A stretch of 64,000 nucleotides of DNA from Benincasa hispida. Taxonomy: Eukaryota; Streptophyta; Magnoliopsida; Cucurbitales; Cucurbitaceae. The number at the start of each line of letters is the position of its first letter. Position 1 is the first letter of the stretch. A program made the translations under genes and the position numbers. The DNA lies in assembly GCF_009727055.1 (NCBI RefSeq), contig NC_052352.1, forward strand, positions 23,907,512-23,971,511, in the 5' to 3' direction. Below are positions 23,209 through 36,285 of the stretch, piece by piece. The notes below the pieces were generated by a model that saw only the letters and a program-made list of their open reading frames with translations, was not told where the DNA came from and did not search any database.

Positions 23209-23220
23209 GCTCTGATACCA
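23209..23220 (-). other. Primer binding site (tRNA-iMet) of the gag fragment
   Basis: On the minus strand it reads TGGTATCAGAGC, between the gag ATG (23186) and an LTR terminus at 23223 (TGATAGATCCCAG on the plus strand). Confidence 0.9.
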
Positions 23221-23222
23221 AA

Positions 23223-23960
23223 TGATAGATCCCAGATTAATAATATATCAACAATCCATTTGAATCACCTCCAAGACAATTAACTAAACAATAATACTCC
23301 AATACACCACAACTAATCACCAAATTATCACCAAGCAATCAACCAATAATGTACAACAATAAACCATAAAATTTTGGAAGACTAAAAATAAATAACACTC
23401 ATGAATTACACATGGAAAACCCCTTCGATGAGAAGAGTAAAAACCACAAGATTTGTGAGGAGTCCAGCCTTGTCAACTTTTGTTATTCTGAAATTGAGGG
23501 AACAAGAATCCAAATGAGTCATATAAAGATTCACTATCCACCAATACTTTCATACATAAGAGATCAACACTTAGATAAAAAGAATGAAAAATACCCAATT
23601 TCAAAAATACTGTTCAGCAGTGATTACGGACAAATTAGAGCTCCAAAAAACAATTCCACCATTCAAAATAAGACTCTATGTTTCTCGAACAGACAAACCA
23701 AAATTCAGCATGATCCAACAGTTAAAACTCTAGTAATAGATAACTTTGTGATAGATGTCCTTGGAAAACCGAATTGCCTATGTTCTTCCTCTATTTCTCT
23801 CCGTTTTTCTGTTTTTTTTTTTTTTTTTTACTCTTTTTCTTCTTAGATCATACCCATATCCCCCCCCCCCAAAAAAAAAAAAAAGATGTGTCAACACAAA
23901 AATTAGCCCCAATTAAGCTAAACATATACTCAACATTTAGGGCTCACATAACACAAGTTT
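23223..23960 (-). repeat. 5' LTR of the gag-only Copia fragment (right border approximate)
   Basis: It starts on the plus strand with TGATAGATCCCAG beside the primer site. It contains a long T run (from about 23812), then a C run and an A run near 23862-23884. The outer end is not defined by a repeat, so 23960 is a guess. Confidence 0.6.
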
Positions 23961-25640
23961 AAAAGAAAATAAAGAGAGTGAAAAAATAACTTAAGTATAA
24001 ATTACATTTGCATCCGTTTATAATTAAAAACACTTTATTTGTACTCTTTAGAGTTTCTTCCCCCCAAATTTTATACTTTCAGACAAATACAATAACTAAA
24101 AAAATGTATCACTTTGTGTAGTGAATAAGTAACTGAATTTTAACTTTACATAATAACTAAATATTTTTAAAATAAATAATAACTACACCTTTTCATTTGC
24201 CACGGAATCCTCTTAATGTATTATATCTTCACATAAAAACTAAAATTCAAATGGACACATCCCTATAGTACACAACCCTTCACATGATAACTAAATATTT
24301 TTTCAAGAATAAATACAAGTTTTCCTGTTTTCTTTAGCCCCATCTCCATTTTAAGAATGACAGATAGAAAGAATTGTAGAATGATAAATGAAGTTTTTGT
24401 TATTTGTAAAAAATAAATATATATATATATTGGATCATGTCAAAGTGAAGCCTAGACGAAAATGTATGATTGTTATAGTAATATTTAAATTTTGATTTAT
24501 TATTGGATTTGACTATTATATTTGAGGGGGAAATCATATATGAATAGTATCTTGATGTTTAAATTTTGATACAATATTGATTATTAGATTCATTTCCAAC
24601 ACTAACAAATTTTTAGGTTATTCTCAAATCTAAATTCTAATTAAGTAGGAAATTTAGTTTCATTTTCCTTATTTCTTAATTAATTTTTTTTTTTAAGGAG
24701 ACAAGTGAGATAAATTACAAGAAGCAAAAATAAAACAAAAATTGGGTCGGTAGATAAGAAATCAAAGTGTGTTTAAATGAAGAAAGTGGGAGAAGAACAG
24801 ATGTAAAATAAAGGATAAAGTTTAGGAGGGAGGGTTATTAACATTGATAACTTTTTTGAATTCAGAAATGTAGTAGTTGAATTCAATCAAAGAGCGGCAA
24901 CACTTTTAAATTTTCAATTTGTTGGAAATTATATAAATGTTTCCTTTTCAACTATAACAAAGATTTATATATTTATGTTATTTTAAAACTTAAATGTTAA
25001 GCATGTAGTTTTTGTTAGTACTTGAAATTTTATATTAATATTATTTTATTAGTTTTAATTAGATCTTTGATTGGATTTTTATAGTTTCAACTTTATCAGA
25101 ATCTTAGATAATCTTTATTTGTTTGAACTAAAATTTTTATCTGTTTTTCATGTGTTTGAACTTAACATGTTTATTCATTGTGTTAGGAGAACTATTCATG
25201 AAAACTATCACAATGAGCAACAAGATCAAATTTGATAGATTCAAAAGATTTAAAAAAAGTATTAGTATCATATATATCTCTAACCTTGAATTACACAAGC
25301 ATATCAACAAAACCAATATTCACCAAATATATTATTCTTGAGTTAGTTGATTATTTATATTGTTATTCCATCGTCTTATAATACTCCCATCAAAAGTATA
25401 TTATTCAAAATTTATGTCACCATCAAAATTTATATTCCAATTATTTCAAAGATTCTTAAACACACATGCAACTCAGTGTTATATTTATTGTGAAATAACA
25501 TAAAATACAATAAATATATATTTATTGGCTATTAATTATTCTATTGTTTTTAATTTTTATGTCAGATATTTAATCAAATTTATATTAATTTGTTATTGAA
25601 ATGTCAGCAACAAAATTCATGTTAAGGATTTTTAACGATA
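23961..25640. other. AT-rich intergenic DNA, nothing recognised
   Basis: No coding, RNA or transposon signature was found. A short TA microsatellite lies at about 24417-24430. The 63-residue open frame at 25150-25341 has no recognisable feature and looks accidental. Confidence 0.6.
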
Positions 25641-28531
25641 TGCTTTATAGCTTAGTATGTATATATACGTGGAAGTCTAAAGTCAATTTATTGCTCCTCA
25701 TTCCTCACCTCAGAAGTGGGTAAATCGCAAACCTCTTCCATCACCATTCAATTAATGGTTATGTCTTGTTTTTCTACCATGCTCACATGGAGTGAATTTA
25801 CGGTATGAACAGATAATGCCATCTTGGGTTTTCTTCCAAAATCATGCGATTCGGATCTGATTGTGTAATAATATTCGAAATGAATTGCTTCTACAGTGTT
25901 CATCTGTGATGAAATAAAGCATTTTGTCAGAAATCATTTCACCCCATGGATTGATCCTCCCCTTGATAATGTTTATTTGCATTATAAAAGGGCTGTCTGA
26001 TGCCGGCATTAAATAGATTTCGGATTCTATCTGCCAGAAATTGAAATGTTGGTTTGCATTATCTGTGGTGAGTTACTTCTTAAATTGTTAATTGGTTTTC
26101 ATCTTTTATACTCACGGATCTTGTGGACTTTGTATGTGCATAAAGTTGGTCAGGGTATATATATAAATTATGATCATAATCCTGGGTAGGCAACCATTTA
26201 GCCTCATAATATTTATCATAAGTTTAAATTCTTAGAGATTTGATAATATTATATTAAATATACTAAGGCTGGCTTCAGCTAGGGTGCCCATAACCTATAG
26301 ATATCTGAGGTTACTGTTTACTATAAGGTAAGAAATTCACTCTGCAGAGTCAGTGGCAGCTCCCTCCACCAACCCAAGTACTGTTCTTGTCTTGACATGT
26401 GTAAGGAATAGTTTCACAAGCTTCAAATTTGTAAACTATGAAAATTATCACAACCCAAGGAGTGTTAAGAAGGTTTAATGATTTCTTGAAATAATTTGTA
26501 AACTATTCTTCCTTTAGTGTTCTCAATTTGCGGTTGATTATAGGAAGATTTGTGCTGAGTTCTATTCCAGAAATCATCTAGCTTTTGTTGTTTCTCTCAC
26601 TGCATTCTTATCTACACATTATCTGATTGTTTAGTTACAATTATGCCGTGAGGATATCCTGAGGATGTGGCTTTCCTGTTTTTGTTCATCAGAATCGACA
26701 AGCCTCCAAACTTTCTAAGCCCCTGATATCAAGAGATGTTAAGATGTGTTCAGTTACTATTGCTGACAAGATTATTACTGATGCTAGAGAAAGTGCTATA
26801 GAGGAATGGATGATAAGGCTATGATACTCTCTGACATTGTTGCATCAGTAACCATTACAGTGGCTTTCTTTCTTTCCCTAATGTATGCACCACAGTGCAA
26901 ATGGGGGAACTACAATTTCCTTTCTTTCTTTCCCTAATGTAATTCTAGTTATATTTGCTTAAAATCTGCTCTGCCTAAAGTTCATCTTATTTTTCTAGTT
27001 CGTGTTATAAGGCCAATTATCATTTTTCAAGTATGCCAAGATGAAAACACACCAACCTCAGAGGAAAAAAGGGTCCAGCTTTCATACTGATACTGCTGTT
27101 TCTTTCTTCTATTCAATCGTGATTGCCTTCAAGGATCTTGTTGCAGGTAGTTCCAGGGATCATATCTAATAATGGTAGCACTTAAGATTTGGGAACGACA
27201 GGGGTTAGTGAAGGATGGCAATTTCAAATTCGCTGTTTAGGATTCGGTAGCAGAAAAACCTAACTAGTCCCACACAGGACGGTACATTTAGCATTTATGA
27301 GAGATCAACTAACCATGCCACATGCTTACTCTTGAGTTGTTGAAGGCCTTAAAGGCGTACCAATAAAATTTTGAATGTTTGTGTTAGGTATCCATATTGC
27401 AATAGGAAAAGTTACAATATAAACTAGTAATTCAAGGTACTTGCACCCTCCTCTTGGATCTCTCTCAAGTCCTAATTTACTAACTGAAATGCCTAACTCT
27501 CTCCTTCCTCACTTTATTTATAACCAAATCACATAACAGCCTCCCTATCTAAATACTAATATACCTTTATAATATCCCTTTAATTGCATATAGTGGCTTT
27601 TGTCTCTAGCTATCAAACTTTTCTGGGAGCAAGAATCTGGTTAGAGAATTGATTGGTGAGTAGTAAGTTCTCTATACAAGACATCCGAGGGCTGCTGGCT
27701 TGTATAACTCGAAATCGAGGTGGGAAATTGCAGTAGCCACTCAATGTGTTCTAAGTTTTTCTGTTGATGTTTACTTCTAGGTTGAAGTCCTAATTGCACA
27801 TGGATGTCAATAGGCCTCGGGCCTGAGAAATGGGCTTGTCTTTTTATCCCTTATAATTTTTTCTAATGTACATATGCACTTTGTACGAGCTACCTGCTTT
27901 GGACCAATAAATGATTTGGAAGTAGATTCTGAAAATACCAAGCTGAAAAGATAGGAAAAAAAAACCTATAGCAGACTATTTTAGTGTAGAAGGAAAAGAA
28001 TCTGAATTTCTGAGTTTTTTCCAATTAAGAAAAGTTAGCTGAAGTTGGTATGCTGACATTGATAGGTGGTTATTGTATGTAGTTGTGTTAGTTGTAATGT
28101 ACAGTCGGTCAAGATCTTTGTCAAAGAGGTTTAATCAAGCACTTAAAAGAAAAGGCCAAGGAAGAGGTAGTTTATACTTTATTGTGAACTGCTTGTTGGG
28201 GAAGACGTCAAGTAAGAAAACAGATTATAATTGCTTGCAAGTTATAGTTTTGTTTTCATAGTCAAATCTGTTTATAAGACTAATTGTGCTTAGCATCTTT
28301 TTCATTGTCCAGAGATTGACAAAAGGGCTGAATGGATGACATTGAAGATGAGTCAATAATAGATGAAGAATCCAGGAAGTTGCCATCAGATATCTTCATA
28401 GATAATGCTAGATTGAGGAAACCACTCTCTTCTCCAATTACGTCATGCTGTCAGAACAGAATGATTGGATCCGAGAAAGTTGATTGGGAGGTCATTTCAC
28501 GAGATGCTCTTTCTTGTAAGTAAATACGTCA
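25641..28531. other. Unassigned stretch with short open segments, possible gene relic
   Basis: Base composition is less extreme than in the flanks, and several short plus-strand open segments occur (about 26700-26825, 27040-27150 and 28332-28523). I recognise none of them. They may be exons of a decayed or unusual gene, or a non-coding transcript. No splice chain can be assembled from the sequence alone. Confidence 0.3.
28332..28523 (+). CDS. Hypothetical 63-residue acidic open frame
   Basis: It starts MDDIEDESIIDEESRK and ends LSCK before a TAA, so it is acidic at the N-terminus and mixed thereafter. It does not match a family I know. A CAG acceptor-like site lies shortly upstream (about 28310), so it could be a terminal exon. 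It has no long-range support, and chance cannot be excluded. Confidence 0.2.
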   Translation: MDDIEDESIIDEESRKLPSDIFIDNARLRKPLSSPITSCCQNRMIGSEKVDWEVISRDALSCK

Positions 28532-29282
28532 TCTCTGGAGTTGGATAGGACAAATTAATTTTCTTTTTCAAGGTTTTAAAATAAATAAAAACAACCCCAC
28601 TCTTTGGCATCTCATAGGTAAATGATGACAATTCCACAGCAAAAAGAAAAAAGCTGAACAGTGAAACATGACAAATAGGAAAAAGAAGATAAAAAAAAGA
28701 AAGGATCATGCATAAAGCTTCATGTTGGCAGAGCAATTCTCCAAAGGAAATTAATGGATTATTACCTTAGGTTTGTTCCCCCACTATGATTGTGTTGTAT
28801 TATACTGTATAGGCTAATAAAAGATTAAACAAAACATATAAATTTGTCTTTAGTAGCCTTCTTATGATGATGATGATGATGATACATATAATTTACAATA
28901 AAACTCTCTACATTTTGACGTTTTGAATACCATGTTTAAGTTCTTAAACCATCTAAGAATTAAAGGAATCGATCCCACAAGTAAACCATGGCATATAAGG
29001 AAAGAGGAACAGTAGTGGGAAAAGGTACAAAAAGGAACAGAAGGAAAAACTAAGAAAAAAACACAAGAAAAGAAAGAAACGACACAAATTGGATCCTATT
29101 CATGTACAACAAATGAGACATCATGGATTTTTTTGAATATCAGAATCTGAGAATAGTTTGTTCATTCAAGATTTTGTTGAAATAACAGCCTGGGGAAAGG
29201 ACAAGATAATTTAGCACTAAAAAATAGTACAATGGACCCAACACTTTCAATTCATTGCTGCTCAAACTTTGGATGCAGGAAT

Positions 29283-29328
<46 letters not shown>

Positions 29329-29685
29329 TCTCTGTCTCTGCCTGTTTGCTCAAGCATCATCTTCTCAATATCAGCCTAAGCAGATGCGAGAGATATCGCT
29401 CGCCCACCTGTATCCACGACGTCAAAAACATGGTTTTACTCATGTCTGTTACTTTTCATCAAACCCTGCTACTGCTGTAAAAAGGTACAATAATCTAGAG
29501 CAAGGTATATTCTATGTTATCATTGTAAAAGATCATAATGAATAGGGAAATTTTACTTTCAGTTGGAGAAAGGAATGAAAATAACCACACAATTGAATTA
29601 TAGGTTCCTTGTTTCACTAGATTGATACTAAATTGTAGTGAAAAATCATGGCAGACATGGAAGATTATGGCTTCTAAAATGTACC
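28532..29685. other. Intergenic, downstream of the APT gene, with a TC microsatellite
   Basis: Nothing coding was recognised. A run of TC dinucleotides covers 29287-29325, followed by an imperfect pyrimidine continuation. A short GATGAT run lies at about 28866-28882. Confidence 0.6.
29287..29325. repeat. TC microsatellite
   Basis: About 19 uninterrupted TC units; likely to vary in length between accessions. Confidence 0.95.
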
Positions 29686-31513
29686 TTAGAAACAACCATC
29701 CAATTGACGTGGCTCAACAAGGATATAAAGTGGCTTTCCATTGAGCCTGCGCTGTCCCTTAATTTCCAGGAATTTCAAAACCCAAAGTTTAGTTAATTTA
29801 ATTACAAAAGTAATTAATTAAACAAGATTATTCTCTGAGGATTATTACCTTAACTTCGCGCAATCCGACAACACAAGCACATTCAACTACTTCAGCACCC
29901 ATTCGTTCTACCAACATAACAGAAAATTTTTAAAAATAATAATAATAATTAAAAAAATCAAATTAATTTTAAACCTAAATTAAACAAAATTATTAAAATA
30001 ATGATGGACCCATTTGAGTTAAATTTCCTATTTTGAAGATTTTGAGGGAAACATAATCATGCATAATAATGATTTTAATCAAGAAATCTAAAACCCATTA
30101 TGAATTCGATATTTTTGTTTTCTAGTTCGGAAAAAACCATGGACAAAAATACAAGCAAAGATTTCCCGCGGATTTGCTTCTAAGGTTTACTGATAAGAAA
30201 TATCCTAAAATTATGGCATCCAACCTCAACTTCTACAAGATCATGTTCTTATTAAAATTTATAAAACTAAAAAACAGAGTACCAACCCAAAAGCCTAATT
30301 GCTGCCGATAATGTTCCACCAGTGGCTACCAAATCATCAATAACCAATGCACGTTCACCAGTCTTAACAGCATCTATCTGCATTTCTAAGCAATCGGTTC
30401 CATACTCCAAATCATAAGCTTCTGAAATCACTTCACCTATAACACAGTAAAAATGAAAAAAATTTAATAAAATTAGCCAACCCCACATCCTAAATGCTAC
30501 GAAAATCAAAACTTTTACCAGGAAGCTTCCTGGGTTTTCGTAAAGGAACGAACTTTGCTCCAATGGCTAAGGCAATTGACGGGCCAAACATGAATCCCCT
30601 GGCTTCTACCCCTAAATACAGGATTTGCAAAATCAGATCAAAGTCTATTTAATGAGGAAAATATCTAAAACGTGTTTGATAGAAGTGGTAATTGAGGGGA
30701 AAAAAAGTTTAAAAAGATAATCATAATTTCTTACGAAAGCATTGTGTTTTTTAAAAGGGGTAAGAGATGTCGACAGCAAAGTACAAGAAGAAAGTTTTAC
30801 TTTCCTTCAAGGAACATCCAATGAACCGTGTGAATGAAGAGAGAGAAAGATTAAATTCAGTAAAATAAAATTTAAAAAAAAAAGGAAAAAGAAAAAGAAA
30901 ACGAGAAGAAGAAATCACTCCTCGACAAACCTATAGTTCTTCTCTATTTAAGCTGACAAATAAAAAACAGGGGAGATGGGAAAAAAAACACCAACAAAGT
31001 TACAAGAAAAATAAAATCGAACAAAATCTTAACAACTTTTCATCACTGAAAAAATAAGAAAAAACACCAGGCAATGTCGGTAAGAGAAACACCACTTTCT
31101 TCCATTATGTTAAAAAGAAAAAAATAGAGAAGGAAAGGGGAAGAAAACCAGCAACAACAGAAATGTTCATTCCCCTGTAACGATCTACAAAAATGTCGAC
31201 AGTATCCTTAAACGCCTTATGATCCAGCAACAACGTAGTAATATCTTGAAACATTATCCCTGTCAGCAAAAATCCAAAAATAATATCAATCTCAAATTAC
31301 AATTTAAAACAGACCAACATACTCTGCCACTAAAAACAGAAGATCCCAATTCAAAATTATTACAAAATCATCATTTTCTATACAAACCGACGAGCATAAA
31401 TGAAGAACAAATAAGAACAAACCAGGCTTGGGGAAGTGAGGAACGACTCGAATGGCTTGAGATATGCCTTGAAGCCTGGGGTCTCCTTTAAGACCATTTT
31501 CTGCTGCAAACAT
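29686..31513 (-). CDS. APT5: Adenine phosphoribosyltransferase (APT2/APT5 type), six exons
   Basis: It converts adenine and PRPP to AMP and pyrophosphate (purine salvage, and cytokinin base recycling in plants). Exons on the minus strand are 31513-31423, 31259-31149, 30611-30519, 30436-30287, 29907-29849 and 29757-29686. All five introns have GT..AG ends and phases that keep one frame, giving 191 residues, the usual length of the short cytosolic-type plant enzymes. The start [15 protein letters not shown] and the following [21 protein letters not shown] region are typical of the APT2/APT5 group. The PRPP-binding motif [13 protein letters not shown] is at residues 129-141. [16 protein letters not shown] (residues 70-85) is also conserved. 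There is no transit peptide. I chose APT5 over APT2 from the N-terminus and the C-terminus by memory of the families, so the symbol is less sure than the function. Confidence 0.95.
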
Positions 31514-31560
31514 TTCTGTTGTTAAGAGTGGATTTGAGTGTGAAAAAAGGAGTAATCTTT

Positions 31561-31600
31561 AAGAAGAAGAAGAAGAAGAAGAAGACGAAGACGAAGAAGA
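31561..31600. repeat. AAG/CTT microsatellite in the APT 5' leader region
   Basis: An AAG-rich run, interrupted twice by ACG, about 50 bases upstream of the APT start. In the gene's sense it is a CTT-rich tract, common in plant 5' untranslated regions. Confidence 0.85.
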
Positions 31601-31733
31601 GGCTTTCTAATGGAGGGTTTTGGAGGCAAAAGAAAATAAAAGAAAGAAGAACAGAGAGGGGAAGGGGAAGGGGGGAGGAGAGGTGTTTGGAAAAGATGGC
31701 TCTTATCTAAGATGTTCGAATAATGGAGGGTCT

Positions 31734-31741
31734 TTTAATAT
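31734..31741 (-). promoter_or_regulatory. Possible TATA box of the APT gene
   Basis: On the minus strand the sequence is TATATTAA, about 220 bases before the start codon, with the CT-rich leader in between. The position is reasonable but unproven. Confidence 0.35.
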
Positions 31742-31749
31742 ATTTTTGA

Positions 31750-32442
31750 GGGTGTGTTTTGTTTTGTTTATCAACGTTGTCCCGACCATAATACCTTGCA
31801 ACAGATAATTAAGTAGCTCATCCATTCCCACGCGAAACCATCGCACGTGTAAATCACGTCTCTAAATCAACCCCTTCGCCCTTATTTAATTTACAATTCT
31901 TCTTCATTTTTTTTTTCGATTTACTTTCCACGTTCTAATTTAATTTCTATGACCTTTTTTTTTGTTCGGCAAGATATACATAAGGTCAGAATTTTAAATT
32001 ATAACCTTTTGATTGAGTGTATAAATGTCCCAACCAATTCTATAATGTCACATGAGCTTAAAGTGTGGGTTTGATATTTAAATCATATTTTGTTTCGATA
32101 ATATCTTTGGACATGAGTTTCAAGAATACGTGCAACATTATTAGAAGTCTTCAAAATTTGAAGTAATCCCTTAATAAAACTTTGATGTTGTATTGGTAGT
32201 GATTGTAATATTTTAAAGTGAAAAATGCTCCACACGGAGATTCAACATAATCAAATAGTCAATTTTCACACAATTGTGGATAAAGTCTCTCTCATTGGTT
32301 AATGACATGTCATCAAGCAACATTGCTTTTGCAAATTTCATTGATCTCACGGTCTTTTTTATTGCGTTAAGCCACTAACATCATATCATCCTTACACTCT
32401 CAAACTATAGCTCTCATCCCCACTTAATCCTCAATCTTCACA
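31750..32442. other. Intergenic, nothing recognised
   Basis: AT-rich DNA between the APT gene and the CACTA element. No gene or repeat was seen. Confidence 0.6.
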
Positions 32443-32445
32443 ATA
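32443..32445. other. Target site duplication ATA, left of CACTA
   Basis: Identical to 35461-35463 on the other side of the element. Confidence 0.85.
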
Positions 32446-33576
32446 CACTACAAGAAAACCGGCATTTAGAGACGAAAAAAATCGTCTCTAAAGAAAAACA
32501 TTTGTTGTAAAAACCTATTGGTGATTAAAAATATTATTCGCAACCAATTGTAACTAAATGTTAGCCGCTGAAAGGTTTTTGCGTCGTTTATTTGCAAAAC
32601 ATCGCAATAAGCGATGATAAGGGAAACGTCGTACGTTATCGCGGCATAATGCAACTTAGTTAAATAGTCGCAACATGTGACTTTCTTCATTGTTCACATC
32701 ATGCGACTTACCATATTTGTTGCATTGTGCGACTTTCTGTCGTAGTTGCAGTATGCGACGTTTTTTGTTTCGTCGCACTATGCGATGTTTTTTCTTTTAG
32801 TCATAATATGTGACTTTTTTATTTTGTCGCATGACGCAACGTTTATTTTGTAGGCAATGCGTAACGAAATTGTTCATTTGTTGCATACTGCGACGCTTGT
32901 TTGTTTGTTCATTCGTTTTCAATGCATTAATTTTGGGATGTTATAATTTTCATCGAAAAATTTAATAATCTTTCCAAAAATATTAATAATTTCAAACATT
33001 ATCTCTGTTGCAAACATCAGATGCAATATTAGTTAAATCACGAAAATTATCCCTGATATCATAGTAATTGAGATTTAATATATTCAACATCTTCTAATAT
33101 ATCATACTACTACATGTCTAGAATCTTTAATATCTACTACGACAAAAAGAAATAATTTAAAATAAAATTTAAATCATGATACGTACCAACAAGTTCATGA
33201 TTTAGTTCAGAATATACAAAACCAAATGCATTATTCTAGAAATTGTGAATATTTATCACCAAATTTCAGTTTAGTCTTGCACACGTAAATATACACATAT
33301 CAAGCTATTTTCAAACATAATTAAGTTATGTGATTATCACAAACGACCATGGAAAGAGGTAGCCAAGAAGACAAAGGGGAGAACAGACAACAGTGCAAAG
33401 AGAACATATATAGGAAGAACCATATACAAAAATTCTTTCACTAGTGTTTTGCAATGAACAATACATTTTGCAATCATAAATAACTATAGAACTCTTTCAG
33501 TTGCTACCACAACAAGATAACAAACCTAACAATAAATGATCAAATAACAACATAAGTAACACAAAAACTCAATTTC

Positions 33577-33849
33577 CTAACGGTAAACACAACTATTCAT
33601 AATTATACCACAAGCCAAAATCACAATACATAATTTAACATTAATTTGACTAATGTGAAAATAAGTTGAAACTAATAAAATTACCTTGTTGAGAGAAGAT
33701 CTTCCGTCGGAAAATTTTTTTAGGATTTCATTCATTTCCCTGAATTTTCTATTGTACTCTTCTCGTTGACTTCGTAACTCTTCTTCTATAGCGGCTCTAT
33801 TTCTTTCATTCTTATGATGTTCTTCCTTCATAACATGTTTCTCTTCCAA
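33577..33849 (-). pseudogene. Coiled-coil fragment inside CACTA, possible transposase remnant
   Basis: 90 residues, of which the first 58 are highly charged and helical (EEELRSQREEYNRKFREMNE). Such tails occur at the C-terminus of plant En/Spm-type transposase-associated proteins. The last part looks like intron or random sequence after KVILL. Its identity as a remnant of the parent element's gene is an inference. Confidence 0.4.
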
Positions 33850-34001
33850 ACTAATAAATGTTCTTATTCCATCAATATACTCTTTGCACTGTCTATTTTG
33901 CGGTTTTATTCAAATTTTATCCATAATTTATCTTATGGAAAAAAAACATCATACATATAGAAACTTATCATGAACTTGTTTTGATTAAATAAAAATAGGT
34001 A

Positions 34002-34022
34002 GATATATATATATATATATAT
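34002..34022. repeat. AT microsatellite within CACTA
   Basis: An uninterrupted alternating A/T run. Confidence 0.9.
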
Positions 34023-35460
34023 CAACATTCTATAATAATAGGAATAATCAAATGCTTCCAACACAATGGAAGAGTCTACAAACTTTTAATTTAGGAGCTT
34101 AACGAATAATCAAATGCTTCCAATTCTACAATCACACAATGACTTCCAACCCAAAAAAATAAGCATATAGACTCAATTTAGATAACTGGCCAAGATGTCA
34201 ATAACTTCCAACTCACACAATGACTTCCAACCCACAATCAAACAATGACTTCCAAAACACAGTTTGAACACCCAAAGCATCATCCAAAACTCACTTCAAA
34301 TACATACAATTTAACTAACAACTGTTCTCCAAGTTATATTTTAAATACATAATAAATTCAAATATCCTATGAACAAGCATCAGACGATATATATAAACTT
34401 ATCGTAAACTTATTTAAAATAAATAAAAATGTGTATAACTTTCAATGTTCTATCATAATAAGAATAATTAATTACTTTCAACATGATGGAAGGACCTAAA
34501 AACTTTCAAATGACTTAATTAAGAACGAAATCAACCTTATAATGGAGTCATATAATTCAAGTAAATAGACACAACTATATGTTACTTGCCAAAATGTCAA
34601 CGACTTCCAACTTGCACATTAAACTCATCAATCCATAATCACACAATGACTTCCAATCCACACTTTGAACCCACAAAATATCCTCCAAAACTCACTTCGA
34701 ACACATACAAACTATACAACCATTCTCCAAATTACAATCAAGGGGCAAAGATGCTCGATAGCTGCGACTTTCGGTAGTTTATGAAGACCTGCGAGATGAG
34801 GTTGAGAGACGCGACAAATGAGGATATAGAAACGGAATAGAGAGAGATGATGAAGAAAACCCACCTATGACAATGATGTGTGGTGAACAGAAGGCTACCA
34901 GAGGCGTGCCGACAGTAATTGCGGTTAATGGATGAGAGAGAGAAGAAAAAAATCCTGACAGATGACGTGAAGTTTTGGGTTGGAAGAAGAAAAAAAACAA
35001 ACCCTAAAGAATGATGCGGTAAACGAAGAAGAAAGGAAAATGGAGAAAAGATTTACAATTTGTGACTACGACCTGAATCGTCGTATCATGCAACTAAATG
35101 TGGTTTCGTCACATACCTTATAGTGCCATTATGTCTCGTCTAATTAATTGGGTACGCGACAAAGGCAGAAAAAGTTGCAATTTACGACTAATTGAGTTTT
35201 AATCGCAATTTAGGTCAGCGACTTTTCCCACGTTTCGTCACATAGTGCGACGTAAATGGCAATAGTCGCACCTTACCATGTGACTATTACTTTTTAATTG
35301 CATGAGTTGTGCGACGAACAGGATTTATAGTTGCAAATTTGCGACTTTTTATGTATTCGTCGCAACCTCTGCAACGAAAAGTGTATTTCATCCCTAGAGA
35401 TGCGATGCTATATTTTTAGTCGCTAGATTTTCGTCACTAAATGGTAGATTTCTTGTAGTG

Positions 35461-35463
35461 ATA
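35461..35463. other. Target site duplication ATA, right of CACTA
   Basis: Identical to 32443-32445. Confidence 0.85.
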
Positions 35464-35963
35464 TCAATATTGAGTTTGAAATTGTCAAGTAAAGGAAGGT
35501 GTCAAAAAGATGAAATCATTGATACAATAAATATATATATATATATATTGCTACCATATGGAAACATTTTAGATAATGATATCAGTTCATTAAATTAAAT
35601 TTTAGGGTAGAGGGAAATGAAAGGTGGAGCCCCGAGATTTTGACTATCTGATTCGGAATCCATGGTCCGACTTTTAATACATTTCCGCCCCGATATATAT
35701 TTATACACACACATTATCTTAGATAATTTAATTATCCTGTTGTCCTATCTGTCACATAACATTCCAATTTATTTCCAAAACCTATGAAGATTCGTGCAAA
35801 TGCCTTTTTTTTTTCCTTTTATTATTATTATTTTTTCTAAAATGAACTTTTTCCATCACGTAAATATCAATGTTAATATAAATATTATGATAAAATAAAT
35901 GCACATTAGTATCCATTATCAGTGTCCTAAAAGAGCGTGTGCAATTCTTCAATCACCACCACG
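35464..35963. other. Short intergenic stretch between CACTA and Copia
   Basis: It contains an AT microsatellite (about 35528-35548) and a T-rich run. No gene was seen. Confidence 0.6.
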
Positions 35964-36269
35964 TGTTATTTTACCTGAAGTTCAAGTGCCTCATGGATAC
36001 TCATCCTTAGTGTCCACTTCATTCCACCTTTTACTTGCCAAATTTCCTATAAATAGTGGCATTTGATAGATCTTGGTAATTTATACATTGGTGAGAAGGA
36101 GAATTTTAGAGAATTTTAAATTTTCATATTTTCTATTTACATAATTTTTATATTTTCTTATTTTGTTTTGTTTTATTATATGCTATGCTTTATTTATTTT
36201 TATATATATTATAATTATACTATATTTTCTCATATCCATGTTCTTGTTGAACTCCTCAAGTTCACAACA
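35964..36269 (+). repeat. 5' LTR of the plus-strand Copia
   Basis: 306 bp, TG to CA. A CTATAAATAG TATA-like box lies at about 36050-36059. It aligns with 44052-44316. Confidence 0.88.
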
Positions 36270-36271
36270 CG

Positions 36272-36285
36272 TTATCAGCGCGAGC
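36272..36285 (+). other. Primer binding site of the plus-strand Copia
   Basis: TTATCAGCGCGAGC, two bases after the LTR end. Very similar sites are used by several plant Copia lineages in place of the TGGTATCAGAGC site. Confidence 0.75.

Larger units (their letters stand above)
32446..35460. mobile_element. Non-autonomous CACTA (En/Spm) DNA transposon, 3015 bp
   Basis: The left end is CACTACAAGAAAACCGGC and the right end is the reverse complement of CACTACAAGAAATCTACC, so 12 bases match exactly. The trinucleotide ATA directly flanks both ends (32443-32445 and 35461-35463), the 3 bp target duplication expected for this superfamily. Both subterminal zones (about 32520-32900 and 35040-35450) are dense in GCGAC and GTCGC words in both orientations, which in CACTA elements bind transposase. 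The interior has no full transposase; only a coiled-coil-like fragment is visible (33577-33849). Confidence 0.95.

Noticed and set aside
29232..29545. Open frames across the TC microsatellite
   Set aside because: Leu/Ser repeats from the dinucleotide run; no gene signature.
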